DNA of 64,000 nucleotides. Origin: Saccharibacillus endophyticus. GTDB taxonomy: Bacteria > Bacillota > Bacilli > Paenibacillales > Paenibacillaceae. The stretch lies in NCBI RefSeq assembly GCF_013185185.1, contig NZ_JAAZWE010000004.1:203758-267757 (forward strand), written 5' to 3'. This document shows, one piece after another, positions 49,176 to 59,372 of the stretch (positions are counted from its first letter, which is position 1; each line of letters opens with the position of its first letter). The translations under genes and the position numbers were made by a program. The notes under the pieces were generated by a model. That model was given only the letters and a program-made list of their open reading frames with translations, made no database searches and had not been told where the DNA came from.

Positions 49176-49849
49176 CCCCGCACCCGATATCCGATCCCTC
49201 GAATGGTCTCCACGATCTCCGGATTGCCGGGATCGCGTTCGATTTTTTCCCGCAGGTATCGAATATGCACCATCAAGGTCTTGTCTCCGTCGATGTAAGG
49301 TTCTCCCCATACCGCTTCATAAATCTGTTCTTTCGTCAGGATTTGTCCCAGATGGCGCAGGAAATACATGAAGATATGAAATTGTTTGCCCGTCAGCGGA
49401 ATCTCTTCGCCGCTTTGCGCGTCTTCGATCCGATTCTCGTGCTCATGCACCAATAAATGCCCGATCCGGCGAGCTTCCGGCTCTGCCGGACCGGTTCGCC
49501 GCAGCATGACTTCGATCCGCGCCGCCAATTCGTCCGGGTGAAAAGGCTTGGTCAAATAATCGTCGGCAAATCGCAGCGCTTCGAGCTTATCATCTATGGC
49601 CGTTCGAGCCGATAACATCATTACGGGCAGTGACGGATGGTCGCGCTTCAGGCGCTGACCGACCGTAAAACCGTCCAGTCCCGGCAGCATGATGTCCAAT
49701 ACCGCCGCATCGCATGCTCCGGCCGCATCGGACGCGCCGTCGCCGCTTTCCAGCCAGACTACGCCGTAGCCGCGCTCTTCGAGGTTGCGCACGACCCACT
49801 CGCCGATCTGACGCTCGTCTTCGATATAGAGTACCGTTTTTTTAGTCAC
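49172..49849 (-). CDS. OmpR/PhoB-family response regulator
   Basis: A 225-residue regulator: receiver with YIEDERQ, phosphoacceptor Asp in AAVLDIMLPGLDG, switch Lys in DYLTKPF, and a C-terminal winged helix (IPLTGKQFHIFMYFLRH, YIDGDKTLMVHIRYLREK, IRGIGYRVRG). Translationally coupled to the kinase at 47634-49175, its cognate partner. Targets unknown. Confidence 0.92.
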   Translation of the reverse strand: MTKKTVLYIEDERQIGEWVVRNLEERGYGVVWLESGDGASDAAGACDAAVLDIMLPGLDGFTVGQRLKRDHPSLPVMMLSARTAIDDKLEALRFADDYLTKPFHPDELAARIEVMLRRTGPAEPEARRIGHLLVHEHENRIEDAQSGEEIPLTGKQFHIFMYFLRHLGQILTKEQIYEAVWGEPYIDGDKTLMVHIRYLREKIERDPGNPEIVETIRGIGYRVRG

Positions 49850-50121
49850 AGACAGAATCCTCCCGTTTTCGGCGCTTCGGAAAAGAAGCTTGATTCGCCT
49901 TTGCGCCGCCTTGCGTCCATGATACCAGCATTTGTGCTTTCAGGCACATTGGAAGCGTTATCTTAATCTTCTTTTTCGCTAAAAATCTCGTTTCTTGCAG
50001 CTGTGGACCCGGGTAATAACAAGTACTGTTTTCGCTTATTTCCCGACATTCATTCTCCATTCCGTCCACTTCGCTGCTTGAATATAATCTTCCATCCCAT
50101 GATCCGAGGAGGAACCCCGTC

Positions 50122-50505
50122 ATGACGCCGATCACCATCACGCTGCTGCTCGCAGCTGCCGCACTGGCCGGTGCGACCGCCGCCTGGCTCCTTGTCCGTT
50201 CGAAGCTCATGCGTAAAAAGACAAGCAACATCGTCGATCTGGCCGCCGCCCGCCGACGCAAAATGCGGGAAGCCTCGCTGAATCCGATCCGGACCGACGT
50301 GCCCAAGCGAAAAGCCGGCTCGGTTTCCGGCGCGGAAATTCGCGGGTTCACTCCAAAAAACGGCGATGCGCGCCTGCAATCCTGCACCCGCTGCCAAAAG
50401 AAAAGCGACACGGTAGGCTTCTACGTCGATGAATACGGCAAGTTGGTCGGCGTATGCAACGAATGCCGCAAATCGGCCAAAAACCGGGATCTGATGCCTC
50501 TATAG
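50122..50505 (+). CDS. Membrane-anchored zinc-ribbon-like protein
   Basis: A 127-residue protein. One N-terminal membrane segment (about 5-25) is followed by a basic linker (KLMRKKTSN, AAARRRKMRE) and a C-terminal CTRCQKK ... CNECRK pair about 27 residues apart, likely a zinc ribbon. Good ribosome site (GAGGAGG) before ATG 50122. The family is not recognised. Monocistronic. Confidence 0.75.
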   Translation: MTPITITLLLAAAALAGATAAWLLVRSKLMRKKTSNIVDLAAARRRKMREASLNPIRTDVPKRKAGSVSGAEIRGFTPKNGDARLQSCTRCQKKSDTVGFYVDEYGKLVGVCNECRKSAKNRDLMPL

Positions 50506-50700
50506 CAGTCGAATCAAAAGACGTCTTTCCGGCTCGTCCCCCTGCCATGCGCGGTTGGGGAACGGGTCTTTTTCTTGTGCCTGCTTTTTTGCGGCCTCCG
50601 CTCTGTTTCTCGTTTCCCTTTTCACGGGTATACCATCTTGTCGGTGCATGCGCGCCATTCATCATTCCACTATTCCAACAACTCGAGGGGGATTTATCTC

Positions 50701-52491
50701 ATGCTGCTTGAAGCGATCGAACACCGGCCGAAAATGAACTGGGCCTACACGGTAGACAAAGAGACGATTCACCTGCGAATCCGCACGAAAAAAAGCGACG
50801 TGGAGCGGATCTTCGTGATCGGCGGAGACAAATACGCTTGGGACCGGACGAAAGAAGAGATTCCGATGCGCGTATTCGCGTCCGACGAGCTGTTCGACTA
50901 TTGGGAATGCGAAGCCAAACCTCCGTACCGCCGCCTGAAATACGGATTCAAACTGGAGAGCGGCAGCGAGACGGTATGGATGAACGAGGACGGCTTCCAC
51001 CATACGGAACGCACGTCGTCCGACGATTTCTACGAAATCGCCTATATTAATCCCGAAGACATTATCAAGACGCCGGAGTGGGCCAAAAACGCCGTCTTTT
51101 ATCAGATCTTCCCCGAACGTTTCGCCAACGGCGATCCGTCGCGCGATCCAGAAAACGTGCAGCCGTGGGGCGGCAAGCCCGAAGTGGACAGCTTCTTCGG
51201 CGGCGACCTGGAAGGCGTGCGGCAGCATCTGGACTATATCGCGGATCTGGGCATCAACGCGATCTACTTCACCCCGATCTTCGAAGCGCCGAGCAACCAT
51301 AAATACGATACGCAGGATTACTTGAAGCTGGACCCGCATTTCGGCGATATCGACACGCTCAAGCAGCTGATCGAAGAATGCCACGGCCGAGGAATCCGGG
51401 TTCTGCTGGATGCGGTATTCAACCACTCCGGAAAAACGTTCAAGCCGTTCGTCGACGTGAAAGAAAACGGCGCGGATTCCGCGTATGCCGACTGGTTCCA
51501 CGTCCGCGAGTTCCCGATCGAGGTCAAGGACGGCATCCCGAGCTACGAGACCTTCAGCTTCGAGCCGAACATGCCGAAATTCAACACGGGACATCCCGAG
51601 GTCAAAAAATACCTGCTCGAAGCCGCGCGTTACTGGATCGGCGAAGTCGGCTTCGACGGATGGCGGCTGGACGTGGCGGACGAGGTGGATCACCGCTTCT
51701 GGCGCGAGTTCCAGACGGTGGTCAAAGAAGCCAACCCGGAAGCGTACATCGTCGGCGAGCTTTGGCACGAAGCGACGCCGTGGCTGCAGGGCGACCAGTT
51801 CGATTCCGCGATGAACTATCCGTTCACGTACGCGGTCCGCGACTTCGTCGCGCTCGGCAAAACGGATGCGCGAAAATTCGCCTACTCGCTGTCCAAGCAG
51901 CTGGCGCGTTATCCGCTGCCGGTGAGCCAGGCCGCGTTCAACCTGCTGGACAGCCACGATACGGAGCGGATACTGACCGTTGCCGGCGGCGATAAAAACA
52001 AGCTGAAGCTGGCCGTCACTATTCAGATGACGTATCCCGGCACGCCGTGCGTGTACTACGGCGACGAGATCGGCATCGACGGCGGAGCCGATCCGGACTG
52101 CCGCAAGTGCATGGAGTGGGACGAGTCGAAACAGGACCGCGACCTGCACGAATTCTATAAAACGGCGATCGGCCTGCGGCACGAATATGCGGCGCTGCGC
52201 ACGGGACGCTTCGACGTTCTGCACGCGGAAGAAGGCGGACATACGCTCGCTTACCGCCGCGAAGACGAAGAGTCGACGCTGATCGTCGCGCTGAACGCGT
52301 CGGACAAGCCTCAGACGGTCGAGATCGACGCGAACGGCGGCAGCGAAAAAACGACGGCCGAAGCCTGGAGCGTGCTGGCTGCGGGCGGCGTCAAGCCTTC
52401 GCTCAAAGCGGAAGACCGCCTCGACGCGAAAAAAGGACGGTTGACCGTCGAGCTGCCGGCTTACGGGTATGCGGTCTTGAAGGCGGAGTAA
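50701..52491 (+). CDS. Neopullulanase/cyclomaltodextrinase-type alpha-amylase (GH13)
   Basis: A 596-residue cytoplasmic enzyme from ATG 50701 (GAGGGGGA upstream). N-terminal CBM34-like domain (about 1-125), then the GH13 barrel: AIYFTPIFEAPSNHKYDT, DAVFNHSG, the nucleophile Asp in GWRLDVADEVDH, acid/base Glu in VGELWHEA and the third Asp in LLDSHDTER. The extra N-terminal domain and motif set are typical of neopullulanase, maltogenic amylase and cyclomaltodextrinase, which split cyclodextrins, pullulan or maltodextrins. No signal peptide. Single gene with a strong terminator. Confidence 0.9.
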   Translation: MLLEAIEHRPKMNWAYTVDKETIHLRIRTKKSDVERIFVIGGDKYAWDRTKEEIPMRVFASDELFDYWECEAKPPYRRLKYGFKLESGSETVWMNEDGFHHTERTSSDDFYEIAYINPEDIIKTPEWAKNAVFYQIFPERFANGDPSRDPENVQPWGGKPEVDSFFGGDLEGVRQHLDYIADLGINAIYFTPIFEAPSNHKYDTQDYLKLDPHFGDIDTLKQLIEECHGRGIRVLLDAVFNHSGKTFKPFVDVKENGADSAYADWFHVREFPIEVKDGIPSYETFSFEPNMPKFNTGHPEVKKYLLEAARYWIGEVGFDGWRLDVADEVDHRFWREFQTVVKEANPEAYIVGELWHEATPWLQGDQFDSAMNYPFTYAVRDFVALGKTDARKFAYSLSKQLARYPLPVSQAAFNLLDSHDTERILTVAGGDKNKLKLAVTIQMTYPGTPCVYYGDEIGIDGGADPDCRKCMEWDESKQDRDLHEFYKTAIGLRHEYAALRTGRFDVLHAEEGGHTLAYRREDEESTLIVALNASDKPQTVEIDANGGSEKTTAEAWSVLAAGGVKPSLKAEDRLDAKKGRLTVELPAYGYAVLKAE

Positions 52492-52530
52492 CGCGATGTA
52501 AAAGGTAAAGCCCAACATGCTTCAACGCAT

Positions 52531-52573
52531 AAAAGCCCGGACCGAACGGAGTTTTCCGTTTGTCCGGGCTTTT
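52531..52573 (+). terminator. Terminator of the amylase gene
   Basis: AAAAGCCCGGAC (52531-52542) pairs with GTCCGGGCTTTT (52562-52573), with an inner AACGG/CCGTT stem. Confidence 0.8.
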
Positions 52574-52655
52574 CGCGTTCCATTTCGGCTTTACGGGTAA
52601 TCGAAAGATGATCCCACTAAAGAACCTAATCTTCCGTCGAAAAGGAGAATCCGAT

Positions 52656-53243
52656 ATGTCCTTGTCTTCCAGCGTAATGAAGCGTCTGGCCGCCCGTCGA
52701 AACGAAGATCCCGATCTGCTGGAGCGCACTTCGTTCCCGGCCGAATTCCGCATCTCCGGGGGAGGTTACGCGCTCGCCGTTCTGGGCATCGCAATGGGCA
52801 TTTCTTTTATCGCTGCCGGTTTTTATCTGTATGCCGAGGACAGCAACAATCTCTACGTCCTGTGGCTCCCCGTCGTGATCGGCGCCCTGTTCGTCCTTCT
52901 CGGCGCTTACCTGATTTACGCCGGGCGGCAATTCCGCTTCATCGTCGAACCGGATCGGATTCGCTTTCGGGAACATGCGAAATGGACCGAATTTTCCGTG
53001 GCCCATATGAATGTCGAAGAACGCAACGGCTTTCTTGTCCTGCATTATCCCGGAGGAAGCCATACGGTCAATACAATACTCAAGGATTATCCGCTGCTCG
53101 CTTCCCTTCTGCTGCGGCTTGCCCATCAAACCGGGCAGGACGGAGACTTTTCGTACGACGAAGCCCGGAGAGAATCGAAGGCGCGCGACGAAAAGCGGAA
53201 CAGGAAAGGCCTTGTCGTCGTTTACTATGCCTTCGTTCAATAG
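52656..53243 (+). CDS. Small membrane protein with PH-like C-terminal domain
   Basis: A 195-residue protein from ATG 52656 (AAAGGAG upstream). Two membrane segments (about 35-60 and 68-90) are followed by a short beta-rich domain (FIVEPDRIRFREHAKWTEF, GFLVLHYPGGSHTVN) resembling bacterial PH-like domains, and a basic tail. Family not recognised with confidence. Converges with an acetyltransferase gene. Confidence 0.7.
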   Translation: MSLSSSVMKRLAARRNEDPDLLERTSFPAEFRISGGGYALAVLGIAMGISFIAAGFYLYAEDSNNLYVLWLPVVIGALFVLLGAYLIYAGRQFRFIVEPDRIRFREHAKWTEFSVAHMNVEERNGFLVLHYPGGSHTVNTILKDYPLLASLLLRLAHQTGQDGDFSYDEARRESKARDEKRNRKGLVVVYYAFVQ

Positions 53244-53270
53244 GACGAAGCGAACGTCTTTTGACCGGCT

Positions 53271-53759
53271 TCACTTCAACTCGAACAACTGAAATCTTCG
53301 ATCGCTTTCCATCTGTTCCAGCAAAGGGGCTTCCCCAGTCAGCTCCCGAATCACGCGGTCCCAGAATTTTTGCGCCGGGATGTTGTTCGCGAGCTGGTGC
53401 AATCCCCAGCGGCCCGGCTTCGTACTGAAAACGAGCTTTGCCGCGCGCGTTCCGATGCCGGAGCGGCGATATTTGCGCATAATGAAAAACTGCGACAAGT
53501 ACGCCGCTTCGTTTTCCCAAAACTCGTGCACCATCGCGAATCCGGCAATCTGCCCGTCCGCCAAGATGAGGTACGCGCAGTTGCCGCCCCACTTTTTCCA
53601 ATACAACTCGAACTCCGGGAAATACGGATATTCGCCGTCCGGACGCACATCCATTCCCGTAAACTCGCTAAAGTCGTACAAATACAGCTGCCATAACTGC
53701 TCGAACAGCTTCCGATCCGCGATCCGCGCTTTCCGAATCTCTACGTTGCCGATATCCAT
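53271..53759 (-). CDS. GNAT family N-acetyltransferase
   Basis: A 162-residue GNAT enzyme: acceptor-side strand AYLILADGQIAGFAMV, the acetyl-CoA loop FIMRKYRRSGIGTRAAKLVF (R-x-x-G-x-G/A), and the late strand segment LANNIPAQKFWDR. Substrate unknown. Monocistronic. Confidence 0.82.
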   Translation of the reverse strand: MDIGNVEIRKARIADRKLFEQLWQLYLYDFSEFTGMDVRPDGEYPYFPEFELYWKKWGGNCAYLILADGQIAGFAMVHEFWENEAAYLSQFFIMRKYRRSGIGTRAAKLVFSTKPGRWGLHQLANNIPAQKFWDRVIRELTGEAPLLEQMESDRRFQLFELK

Positions 53760-53799
53760 TGCAGGTCCCCTAATCGATGTAGTCTATACGTTGCGCGCG

Positions 53800-54312
53800 T
53801 TACCCTAACTCAATCCAGTATTTGCAGGAAGCCTTCGCCGACTGTTCCAGTTTGCCGCCGCAGCCTTCAATAATGCTTCGCGAAGCGGTATTATCTTCGT
53901 TGCAAGTCAGCAGAACCCGGTTCACTCCGCCCTTCTCGGCTTCGATCAACAGTGCCTTCAACATCCGGCTTCCATAGCCTTTGCCGCGCTCGGAAGGCCG
54001 GATCACGTACCCGATATGACCGCCATGCTCGCGCAGCGCCTCCGTCAGCGAAAATCTCAGCTTGCCATACCCTACAGGGCGTTCCCCGTCATACAACCAA
54101 TAAATCTGCTGGCGCACATGCCCTGGCGGCAGATCATCTCCGACGGCGATCTGAACATTTTCCGCAAGCTTGGCCCGATAAGACTGTTCCGTATCGGTAT
54201 AAAGCCCGTTCACAAAGCCGTTTTCTCCCGGTCCGATCTCTTGGATCATTTCTCGGATTTCCGGCGTTTCTTCCGCTTGCAGCGGCCTGAGCCGGATTGA
54301 ATGTTCGCTCAT
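53800..54312 (-). CDS. GNAT family N-acetyltransferase
   Basis: A 170-residue GNAT enzyme: YGKLRFSLTEALREHGGHIGY, acetyl-CoA loop VIRPSERGKGYGSRMLKAL, and CNEDNTASRSIIEGCGGKL. The sequence resembles the family of predicted acetyltransferases with an N-terminal tyrosine-rich substrate strand. Substrate unknown. Lies next to another GNAT gene but is not closely related to it. Confidence 0.82.
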   Translation of the reverse strand: MSEHSIRLRPLQAEETPEIREMIQEIGPGENGFVNGLYTDTEQSYRAKLAENVQIAVGDDLPPGHVRQQIYWLYDGERPVGYGKLRFSLTEALREHGGHIGYVIRPSERGKGYGSRMLKALLIEAEKGGVNRVLLTCNEDNTASRSIIEGCGGKLEQSAKASCKYWIELG

Positions 54313-54505
54313 GAATCTGCCCCCTTTGCTTATCTGCCTTCGTATCGTGTATCCTCTAATTTACCAAATGCCTTTCCAAAAATCTATTCATTGCAAAAAC
54401 AGTACTCCGTCTCAAGACGGTTGCCCGGACGGTCCCGGCGGACTATGATAAGAAAAAACGCGAAGGCAGGGTCAAGCGCCCATTTCCTCCAAGGAGTGAA
54501 CAACC

Positions 54506-55231
54506 ATGATGCACAGCGGCGAGCAAGAACCCTCGATCCGCCTGATTGAAGATACCCTGCTGCCGGACGTTCGACTGGAGAGCATCGATCCGTTCAACCC
54601 GGTTGTCGTGCATCTTACGCCGACGGATTGGACTCTGCTCGGGGCCGGCAATTACGCCGCAGTCTTCGAGCATCCGTCGCTTCCCGGCAAGGTCGTCAAA
54701 GTCTATGCGCCCGGACGGCCCGGTTGGCGGGAAGAATGCGACGTCTACGAACGACTCGGCACGCATCCTGCTTATTCGACGCTGTACGCGGCGAACGTGC
54801 TGGACGATAAATATTATCTGGTCCTGAAAAAGCTCGAAGGTAAAACCTTCTACAATTGTCTGCGCGACGGTACTTATATCCCTTCGAAAGCCGTACGGGA
54901 CGTCGACAGCGCGCTCGATTACGCCCGTTCCCGCGGCTTGAATCCGAAAGATGTCCACGGCAAAAACGTCATGCTCAAAGACGGCCGCGGCCTTGTGGTA
55001 GACATCTCCGACTTCCTGCAAGCCGGACCGTGCGTAATGTGGAAAGACTTCAAGAAAGCTTACTTCAAGCTCTACAAGCCCTTGATGCCGAAAAAGCACA
55101 CCTTCCCCATGCCGGACTGGTCGATGAACGCCATCCGCTACGTTTATCGCCGCCTGCGCAAAAAAGCCCGCCTCGACGGCCGGCATCCGCAGGGGAAACG
55201 GTATAAGGTGAAGGCAAGGAAACCGGGTTAA
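54506..55231 (+). CDS. Protein kinase-like protein (YrzF-like)
   Basis: A 241-residue protein with a compact Ser/Thr-kinase-like fold: TLLGAGNYAAVFEHP (glycine loop), KVVKVYAPG (Lys), and a catalytic segment DVHGKNVMLKDGRGLVVDISDF, where DxHxxN and D-[IF]-[SG] stand for the HRD and DFG motifs. Shorter than typical kinases, like the Bacillus YrzF/YrzF-type putative kinases. ATG 54506 has AAGGAG nine bases before. Basic C-terminus. Confidence 0.78.
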   Translation: MMHSGEQEPSIRLIEDTLLPDVRLESIDPFNPVVVHLTPTDWTLLGAGNYAAVFEHPSLPGKVVKVYAPGRPGWREECDVYERLGTHPAYSTLYAANVLDDKYYLVLKKLEGKTFYNCLRDGTYIPSKAVRDVDSALDYARSRGLNPKDVHGKNVMLKDGRGLVVDISDFLQAGPCVMWKDFKKAYFKLYKPLMPKKHTFPMPDWSMNAIRYVYRRLRKKARLDGRHPQGKRYKVKARKPG

Positions 55232-55293
55232 AGGACCACTCGGGGAGAGCGGGAGGAATCGGTCTCCGGCGTAAATTCCGGACACGCGCAAAA

Positions 55294-55321
55294 AAGGCCG
55301 ACTCAACCATGAGTCGGCCTT
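55294..55321. terminator. Bidirectional terminator between the kinase-like gene and glnQ
   Basis: Arms AAGGCCGACTC (55294-55304) and GAGTCGGCCTT (55311-55321), A- and T-rich flanks. Confidence 0.78.
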
Positions 55322-55328
55322 CCCTTTT

Positions 55329-56057
55329 TTACAATACTTTTTCCAAAAAGCTGATCGTCCGCTCGTGCTTCGGATTGCCGAACACTTCTTCCGGCGTACC
55401 TTCCTCCACGATATAGCCGCCGTCCATGAAAATAACGCGGTTGCCCACTTCGCGGGCGAAGCCCATTTCGTGCGTGACGATAATCATCGTCATGCCTTCG
55501 CGGGCCAAATCCTGCATGACGCCGAGCACTTCGCCGACCATTTCGGGATCGAGCGCGGAGGTCGGTTCGTCGAACAACATCACGTCGGGGTTCATCGCAA
55601 GCGCGCGGGCGATAGCCACGCGCTGCTTTTGGCCGCCCGACAACGATGCCGGGAAAGCGTTGGCTTTATCGGAAAGACCGACGCGCTCCAGCAAACCCAT
55701 TGCCGTTTTTTCGGCTTCGGCTTTCGTTTGCTTTTTCAACTCGACCGGCGCGAACGTGATGTTCTGAAGCACCGTCTTGTGCGGGAACAGATTGAAATGC
55801 TGGAATACCATGCCGATATTTTCGCGGATTTTGTTGATATCCGATTTTTTGTCGCTCAGGTCGTGATCGTCCACGACGACTTTGCCTGCCGTGATTTCTT
55901 CCAGCAGGTTCAAGCAGCGCAGGAACGTGCTTTTGCCGGAACCGGAAGGTCCGATGACGCATACGACCTCGCCTTCGCGGACTTCCATGTCGATACCTTT
56001 AAGCACTTCGTTGCTGCCGTAGCTTTTTTTGAGTCCGGTGACTTTAACTTTATCCAC
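55329..56057 (-). CDS. glnQ: Polar amino acid (glutamine-type) ABC transporter ATPase
   Basis: A 242-residue ATPase: Walker [27 protein letters not shown]-loop [16 protein letters not shown], signature [16 protein letters not shown], Walker [15 protein letters not shown] and switch [13 protein letters not shown]. The pattern is that of GlnQ/ArtP/HisP. Overlaps the receptor-permease gene by 8 bp and forms the transporter with it. Which amino acid is moved cannot be read from the ATPase. Confidence 0.92.
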   Translation of the reverse strand: MDKVKVTGLKKSYGSNEVLKGIDMEVREGEVVCVIGPSGSGKSTFLRCLNLLEEITAGKVVVDDHDLSDKKSDINKIRENIGMVFQHFNLFPHKTVLQNITFAPVELKKQTKAEAEKTAMGLLERVGLSDKANAFPASLSGGQKQRVAIARALAMNPDVMLFDEPTSALDPEMVGEVLGVMQDLAREGMTMIIVTHEMGFAREVGNRVIFMDGGYIVEEGTPEEVFGNPKHERTISFLEKVL

Positions 56058-57525
56058 GGCTTACTCTCCTTTCGAGACGATCCGCGATCTTCGTGAGGAT
56101 GGTAATCACGATCAAATACATAATCGCAATAGTCAGATACACGTCAAATGTTTGATACGTACGCGCGATAACCAATTTGCCAGACTGCGCCAGCTCGACC
56201 AAACCGATAATCGAAAGGATCGACGTGTCTTTCAGCGTAATAACCATCTGATTGATGAACGAAGGCACCATCACTTTGATAGCCTGCGGCAAAATGATCT
56301 TGCGCATCGCCGTCCCGTAAGGAACGCCGAGCGAGCGGGCCGCTTCCATTTGGCCTTTGTCGATCGATTGAATACCGCCGCGAATAATTTCGGTCACGTA
56401 AGCTCCCGCGTTCAGCGACAATGTCAGAATGGAAGCGAGCCAAGGATCGATTTTGAATCCGATCGCTTGAGGAATGGCAAAATAGATGAAGAAAGCCAGA
56501 ATCAGCAGCGGTATGCCGCGGAACAGGTCCACGAATACCGTCGCGATCGCACGAAGTACCTTATTATGGCTAACTTTCATCGATCCGAAGATCAACCCCA
56601 AAATGAAGGCGAAGAATAAAGAAACGACGGTATACCATAAGGTATTGCCGAGACCTTTCAAAAAGGCCGGCATAGACTGCCAAATCAAGGCCAGGCGGCT
56701 GTCTTTGGGAGCTCCCGCTTCGCTGTCGATATTGGCGCCCGAAGCCGCATCGGCCGAACCGAGATATTTGGCGACGATCTCGTCATATTGGCCGTTGCTT
56801 TTCAGTTTCTCCAAACCTTGATTGAACATTTTAAGCAGTTCCGGGTTTTGACCTTTATTAACCGCGAATCCGTAAGAGCCGCCTTTTTCTTTCGGCGTAA
56901 CCGTCTTGATACCGTTACCCTGCGTGATGCCGTAAGCCAGCACCGGATAGTCTTCGAAAAGCGCGACCGATCCTCCCGCTTTGACTTCGTCGACCAATTG
57001 CGCAGAATCGTCGAACGTTACGATGCTGAAGTCGTACTTGGTTCGAATCGATTCGGCAAACGTAGCGCCTTCCGTTCCTGCTTTGACCGCTACACGCTGT
57101 CCGCGCAGATCTTCGTAAGATTGGATCGTATGGTTGTCGGCTGCGACGCCCATCATCGGACCGGCATCAAAATACGGCTCGGAGAAATCAAACACTTTCT
57201 TGCGCTCGTCCGTAATACTCATTCCGGCGATTACGCCGTCCACATTCCCGGATTGAAGCGCTTGGACCGCCGCATTGAACCCGAGCGATTGAATCTTGAT
57301 TTCGAAGCCCTGATCCGCAGCGATGGCCTTGATCAAGTCGATATCGATCCCGACAAAATCGCCGTTTACGTCTTGGAATTCGAACGGCGCGAACGTCGTG
57401 TCCGTCCCGATCGTGTACGTCTTCTTCGCTTCGGCGGCTTGTGCCGATGGCACCAAACTTCCCGCGAACGAGAAGAAGAAAATCAATAGAACCAAAAACC
57501 CCGTAATCTTTTTCTGTATACGCAT
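56050..57525 (-). CDS. Fused substrate-binding protein and permease of an amino acid ABC transporter
   Basis: A 491-residue fusion from ATG 57525 (GGAGG five bases upstream). A signal peptide is followed by a GlnH-type receptor domain ([38 protein letters not shown]) to about residue 265, then a GlnP-type permease with five membrane segments and the EAA motif ([22 protein letters not shown]). Receptor and permease are usually separate genes; the fusion is known in some Firmicutes and tethers the receptor to the channel. Two-gene operon with glnQ. Confidence 0.92.
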   Translation of the reverse strand: MRIQKKITGFLVLLIFFFSFAGSLVPSAQAAEAKKTYTIGTDTTFAPFEFQDVNGDFVGIDIDLIKAIAADQGFEIKIQSLGFNAAVQALQSGNVDGVIAGMSITDERKKVFDFSEPYFDAGPMMGVAADNHTIQSYEDLRGQRVAVKAGTEGATFAESIRTKYDFSIVTFDDSAQLVDEVKAGGSVALFEDYPVLAYGITQGNGIKTVTPKEKGGSYGFAVNKGQNPELLKMFNQGLEKLKSNGQYDEIVAKYLGSADAASGANIDSEAGAPKDSRLALIWQSMPAFLKGLGNTLWYTVVSLFFAFILGLIFGSMKVSHNKVLRAIATVFVDLFRGIPLLILAFFIYFAIPQAIGFKIDPWLASILTLSLNAGAYVTEIIRGGIQSIDKGQMEAARSLGVPYGTAMRKIILPQAIKVMVPSFINQMVITLKDTSILSIIGLVELAQSGKLVIARTYQTFDVYLTIAIMYLIVITILTKIADRLERRVSRG

Positions 57526-57972
57526 ATTTTCCTCCAGTCGCTTTGCGCGGCTTTTGAATTTTCTCTCCATTTTACATGACCTGTGAACTATTGACTACGC
57601 TTATCCATTAAAAATTTTAATAGACAACATAAAATTACTTAATGGACCTATCGCACGGTGTAACGTTACATGTCGTGTAACTTGGATATGAAAACGGCTT
57701 CGACTCAAGCTGCTTTTGCACGTTTAAGATATTTATTTTGAAAGAAAAACACCTCCGAATCGCGAACTTTTTTCGTTTTTCTTTGATTGTTAAAACTCTG
57801 CTGCTTTCGACACTGACGGTTCCTTCAAAAAAGCTGAAAGGTTTGGTTTTCGTCCATTCTCTTCCTATTGGAAATTTAAAGCGTTATCCGTCTTAAGAAA
57901 CTTAAATTTTCGTTTTAAATTGACCATAATTTAGTTTCTTAAAATTTTTATCCCGTTTTGGCTCGTTAGATA
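57526..57972. other. AT-rich divergent intergenic region
   Basis: About 450 bp between the amino acid transporter and the OYE gene, markedly AT-rich. It should contain the transporter promoter on the minus strand. I see no gene, no strong hairpin and no riboswitch I can name. Confidence 0.45.
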
Positions 57973-58001
57973 TTGAAAATTAGAAACCTTGTTACTATAA
58001 T
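57973..58001 (+). promoter_or_regulatory. Sigma-A promoter of the OYE gene
   Basis: TTGAAA (57973-57978), 17-bp spacer, TATAAT (57996-58001); about 60 bp before the start codon. Confidence 0.75.
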
Positions 58002-58060
58002 ATACCTATGTGCTTTTGATAACGAAAAAAATCCGCCTTTCGGAAAGGAAGTTTTTTATC

Positions 58061-59191
58061 ATGACAAACGCTAAATTCGCCAAGCTGTTCGACACTGTTC
58101 AACTGAACGACGGAATCACTCTGCAAAACCGGATCGTACTCGCGCCGATGACTCACTCTTCGTCCAACGAAGACCTGAGCGTATCGGATGCCGAGCTGAG
58201 CTATTACGAGCGTCGCACAGGCAAACTCGGACTCGCGATCACGGCAGTCGCACACGTAATGCCGGGCGGGATCGGTTTCCAAAACCAATTCGCGGCATTC
58301 GGCGAAAAGAATCTCCCAGGCTTGACCAAGCTTGCGACATCGCTCAAAAAAGGCGGCGCCAAAGCCGTGCTGCAAATTTTCCACGCCGGCATCCAAGGTC
58401 CCCGCGCACTCGTGCCGAACGGCGACGTTGTGGGACCGAGCGCAATCGAGCTGCAAGACGGTTCGCAATCTCGCGAACTGAGCAACGAAGAGATCGAATC
58501 GATCATCCTCGACTTCGGCCGCGCAACCGAACTTGCGATCCGTGCAGGATTCGACGGCGTCGAAATCCACGGAGCCAACGGCTACCTGATCCAACAGTTC
58601 TTCTCCGGTTGGTCCAACCGCCGCGAAGACAAATGGGGCGGCAGCGTCGAGCAGCGCCTGACGTTCCCTCTGGCCGTCGTGGACGAAGTGCAGCGCGCCG
58701 CTTCCGAGCATGCCAAAATGCCTTTCATCGTCGGATACCGCTTCTCGCCGGAAGAGCCGCAAGAAGAAGGCCTGACCATGGATCACACTTTCGCTCTGCT
58801 CAAAGCACTGGCTGCCAAAAACCTCAGCTACCTGCACGTATCGCTGATGGAATACAACTCCAAACCGCGTCGCGGCGGCGATCTGGAGCGCACGCGTCTG
58901 GAGCAAATCGTCGAAGTATCCGGCAATGTTCCGGTCATCGGCGTGGGCGGCATCCACACGCCGGAGCAAGCCGTCGAAGCGATCGAGCTTGGCGCGGCGA
59001 TGGTCGCTCTCGGCCGCGAACTGATCGTAGAGCCCGATTGGGTGCAAAAGGTCGAAGCCGGGCAGGAAGACGATATCGCCGTCACCTTGACTGCCGACGA
59101 CCAAAACCGTCTCGTGATTCCCGACCAACTATGGGGCATGATCATCGGCTTGCCCGGCTGGTTCCCGGTAGTCGAAGCGGCAGCCGAGTAA
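58061..59191 (+). CDS. Old Yellow Enzyme family NADH-dependent flavin oxidoreductase
   Basis: A 376-residue enzyme from ATG 58061 (AAAGGAAG upstream). FMN barrel landmarks: LQNRIVLAPMTHSSS, QIFHAGIQ, GFDGVEIHGANGYLIQQFFS, NRREDKWGGSVEQR and VIGVGGIHTPEQA. OYE-type enzymes reduce activated alkenes with NAD(P)H; no C-terminal iron-sulfur or NAD domain is present, so it is the short type. Single gene with a strong promoter and very strong terminator. Confidence 0.9.
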   Translation: MTNAKFAKLFDTVQLNDGITLQNRIVLAPMTHSSSNEDLSVSDAELSYYERRTGKLGLAITAVAHVMPGGIGFQNQFAAFGEKNLPGLTKLATSLKKGGAKAVLQIFHAGIQGPRALVPNGDVVGPSAIELQDGSQSRELSNEEIESIILDFGRATELAIRAGFDGVEIHGANGYLIQQFFSGWSNRREDKWGGSVEQRLTFPLAVVDEVQRAASEHAKMPFIVGYRFSPEEPQEEGLTMDHTFALLKALAAKNLSYLHVSLMEYNSKPRRGGDLERTRLEQIVEVSGNVPVIGVGGIHTPEQAVEAIELGAAMVALGRELIVEPDWVQKVEAGQEDDIAVTLTADDQNRLVIPDQLWGMIIGLPGWFPVVEAAAE

Positions 59192-59273
59192 AGTTCGATT
59201 CCGCGGCGAAAAAGAAACCCAAGCCATCGCGCCATGGTCTATGCGGGAAACGCATTGCTTTTTCATCCCGCTT

Positions 59274-59336
59274 TTCGCGCAAAAAAGAACCTCGTTTTCG
59301 TCATCGTGACGGAAACGAGGTTCTTTTTTGCGCGAA
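59274..59336. terminator. Very long bidirectional terminator hairpin
   Basis: About 30-bp arms with one mismatch around a three-base loop: TTCGCGCAAAAAAGAACC... and its complement ...GGTTCTTTTTTGCGCGAA. Between the converging OYE and anmK genes. Confidence 0.8.
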
Positions 59337-59372
59337 GCTTTGAAAGCCGTTCGCTTGGCTCGATTAACGGCT

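Noticed and set aside
49842..50411. 189-codon minus-strand frame over the zinc-ribbon protein gene
   Set aside because: Antisense to a gene with signal-anchor, Cys pairs and a good ribosome site; the frame itself shows no recognisable domain.
57526..57972. Possible riboswitch upstream of the amino acid transporter
   Set aside because: The stretch is AT-rich with no stable nested hairpins or known aptamer motif that I can identify.
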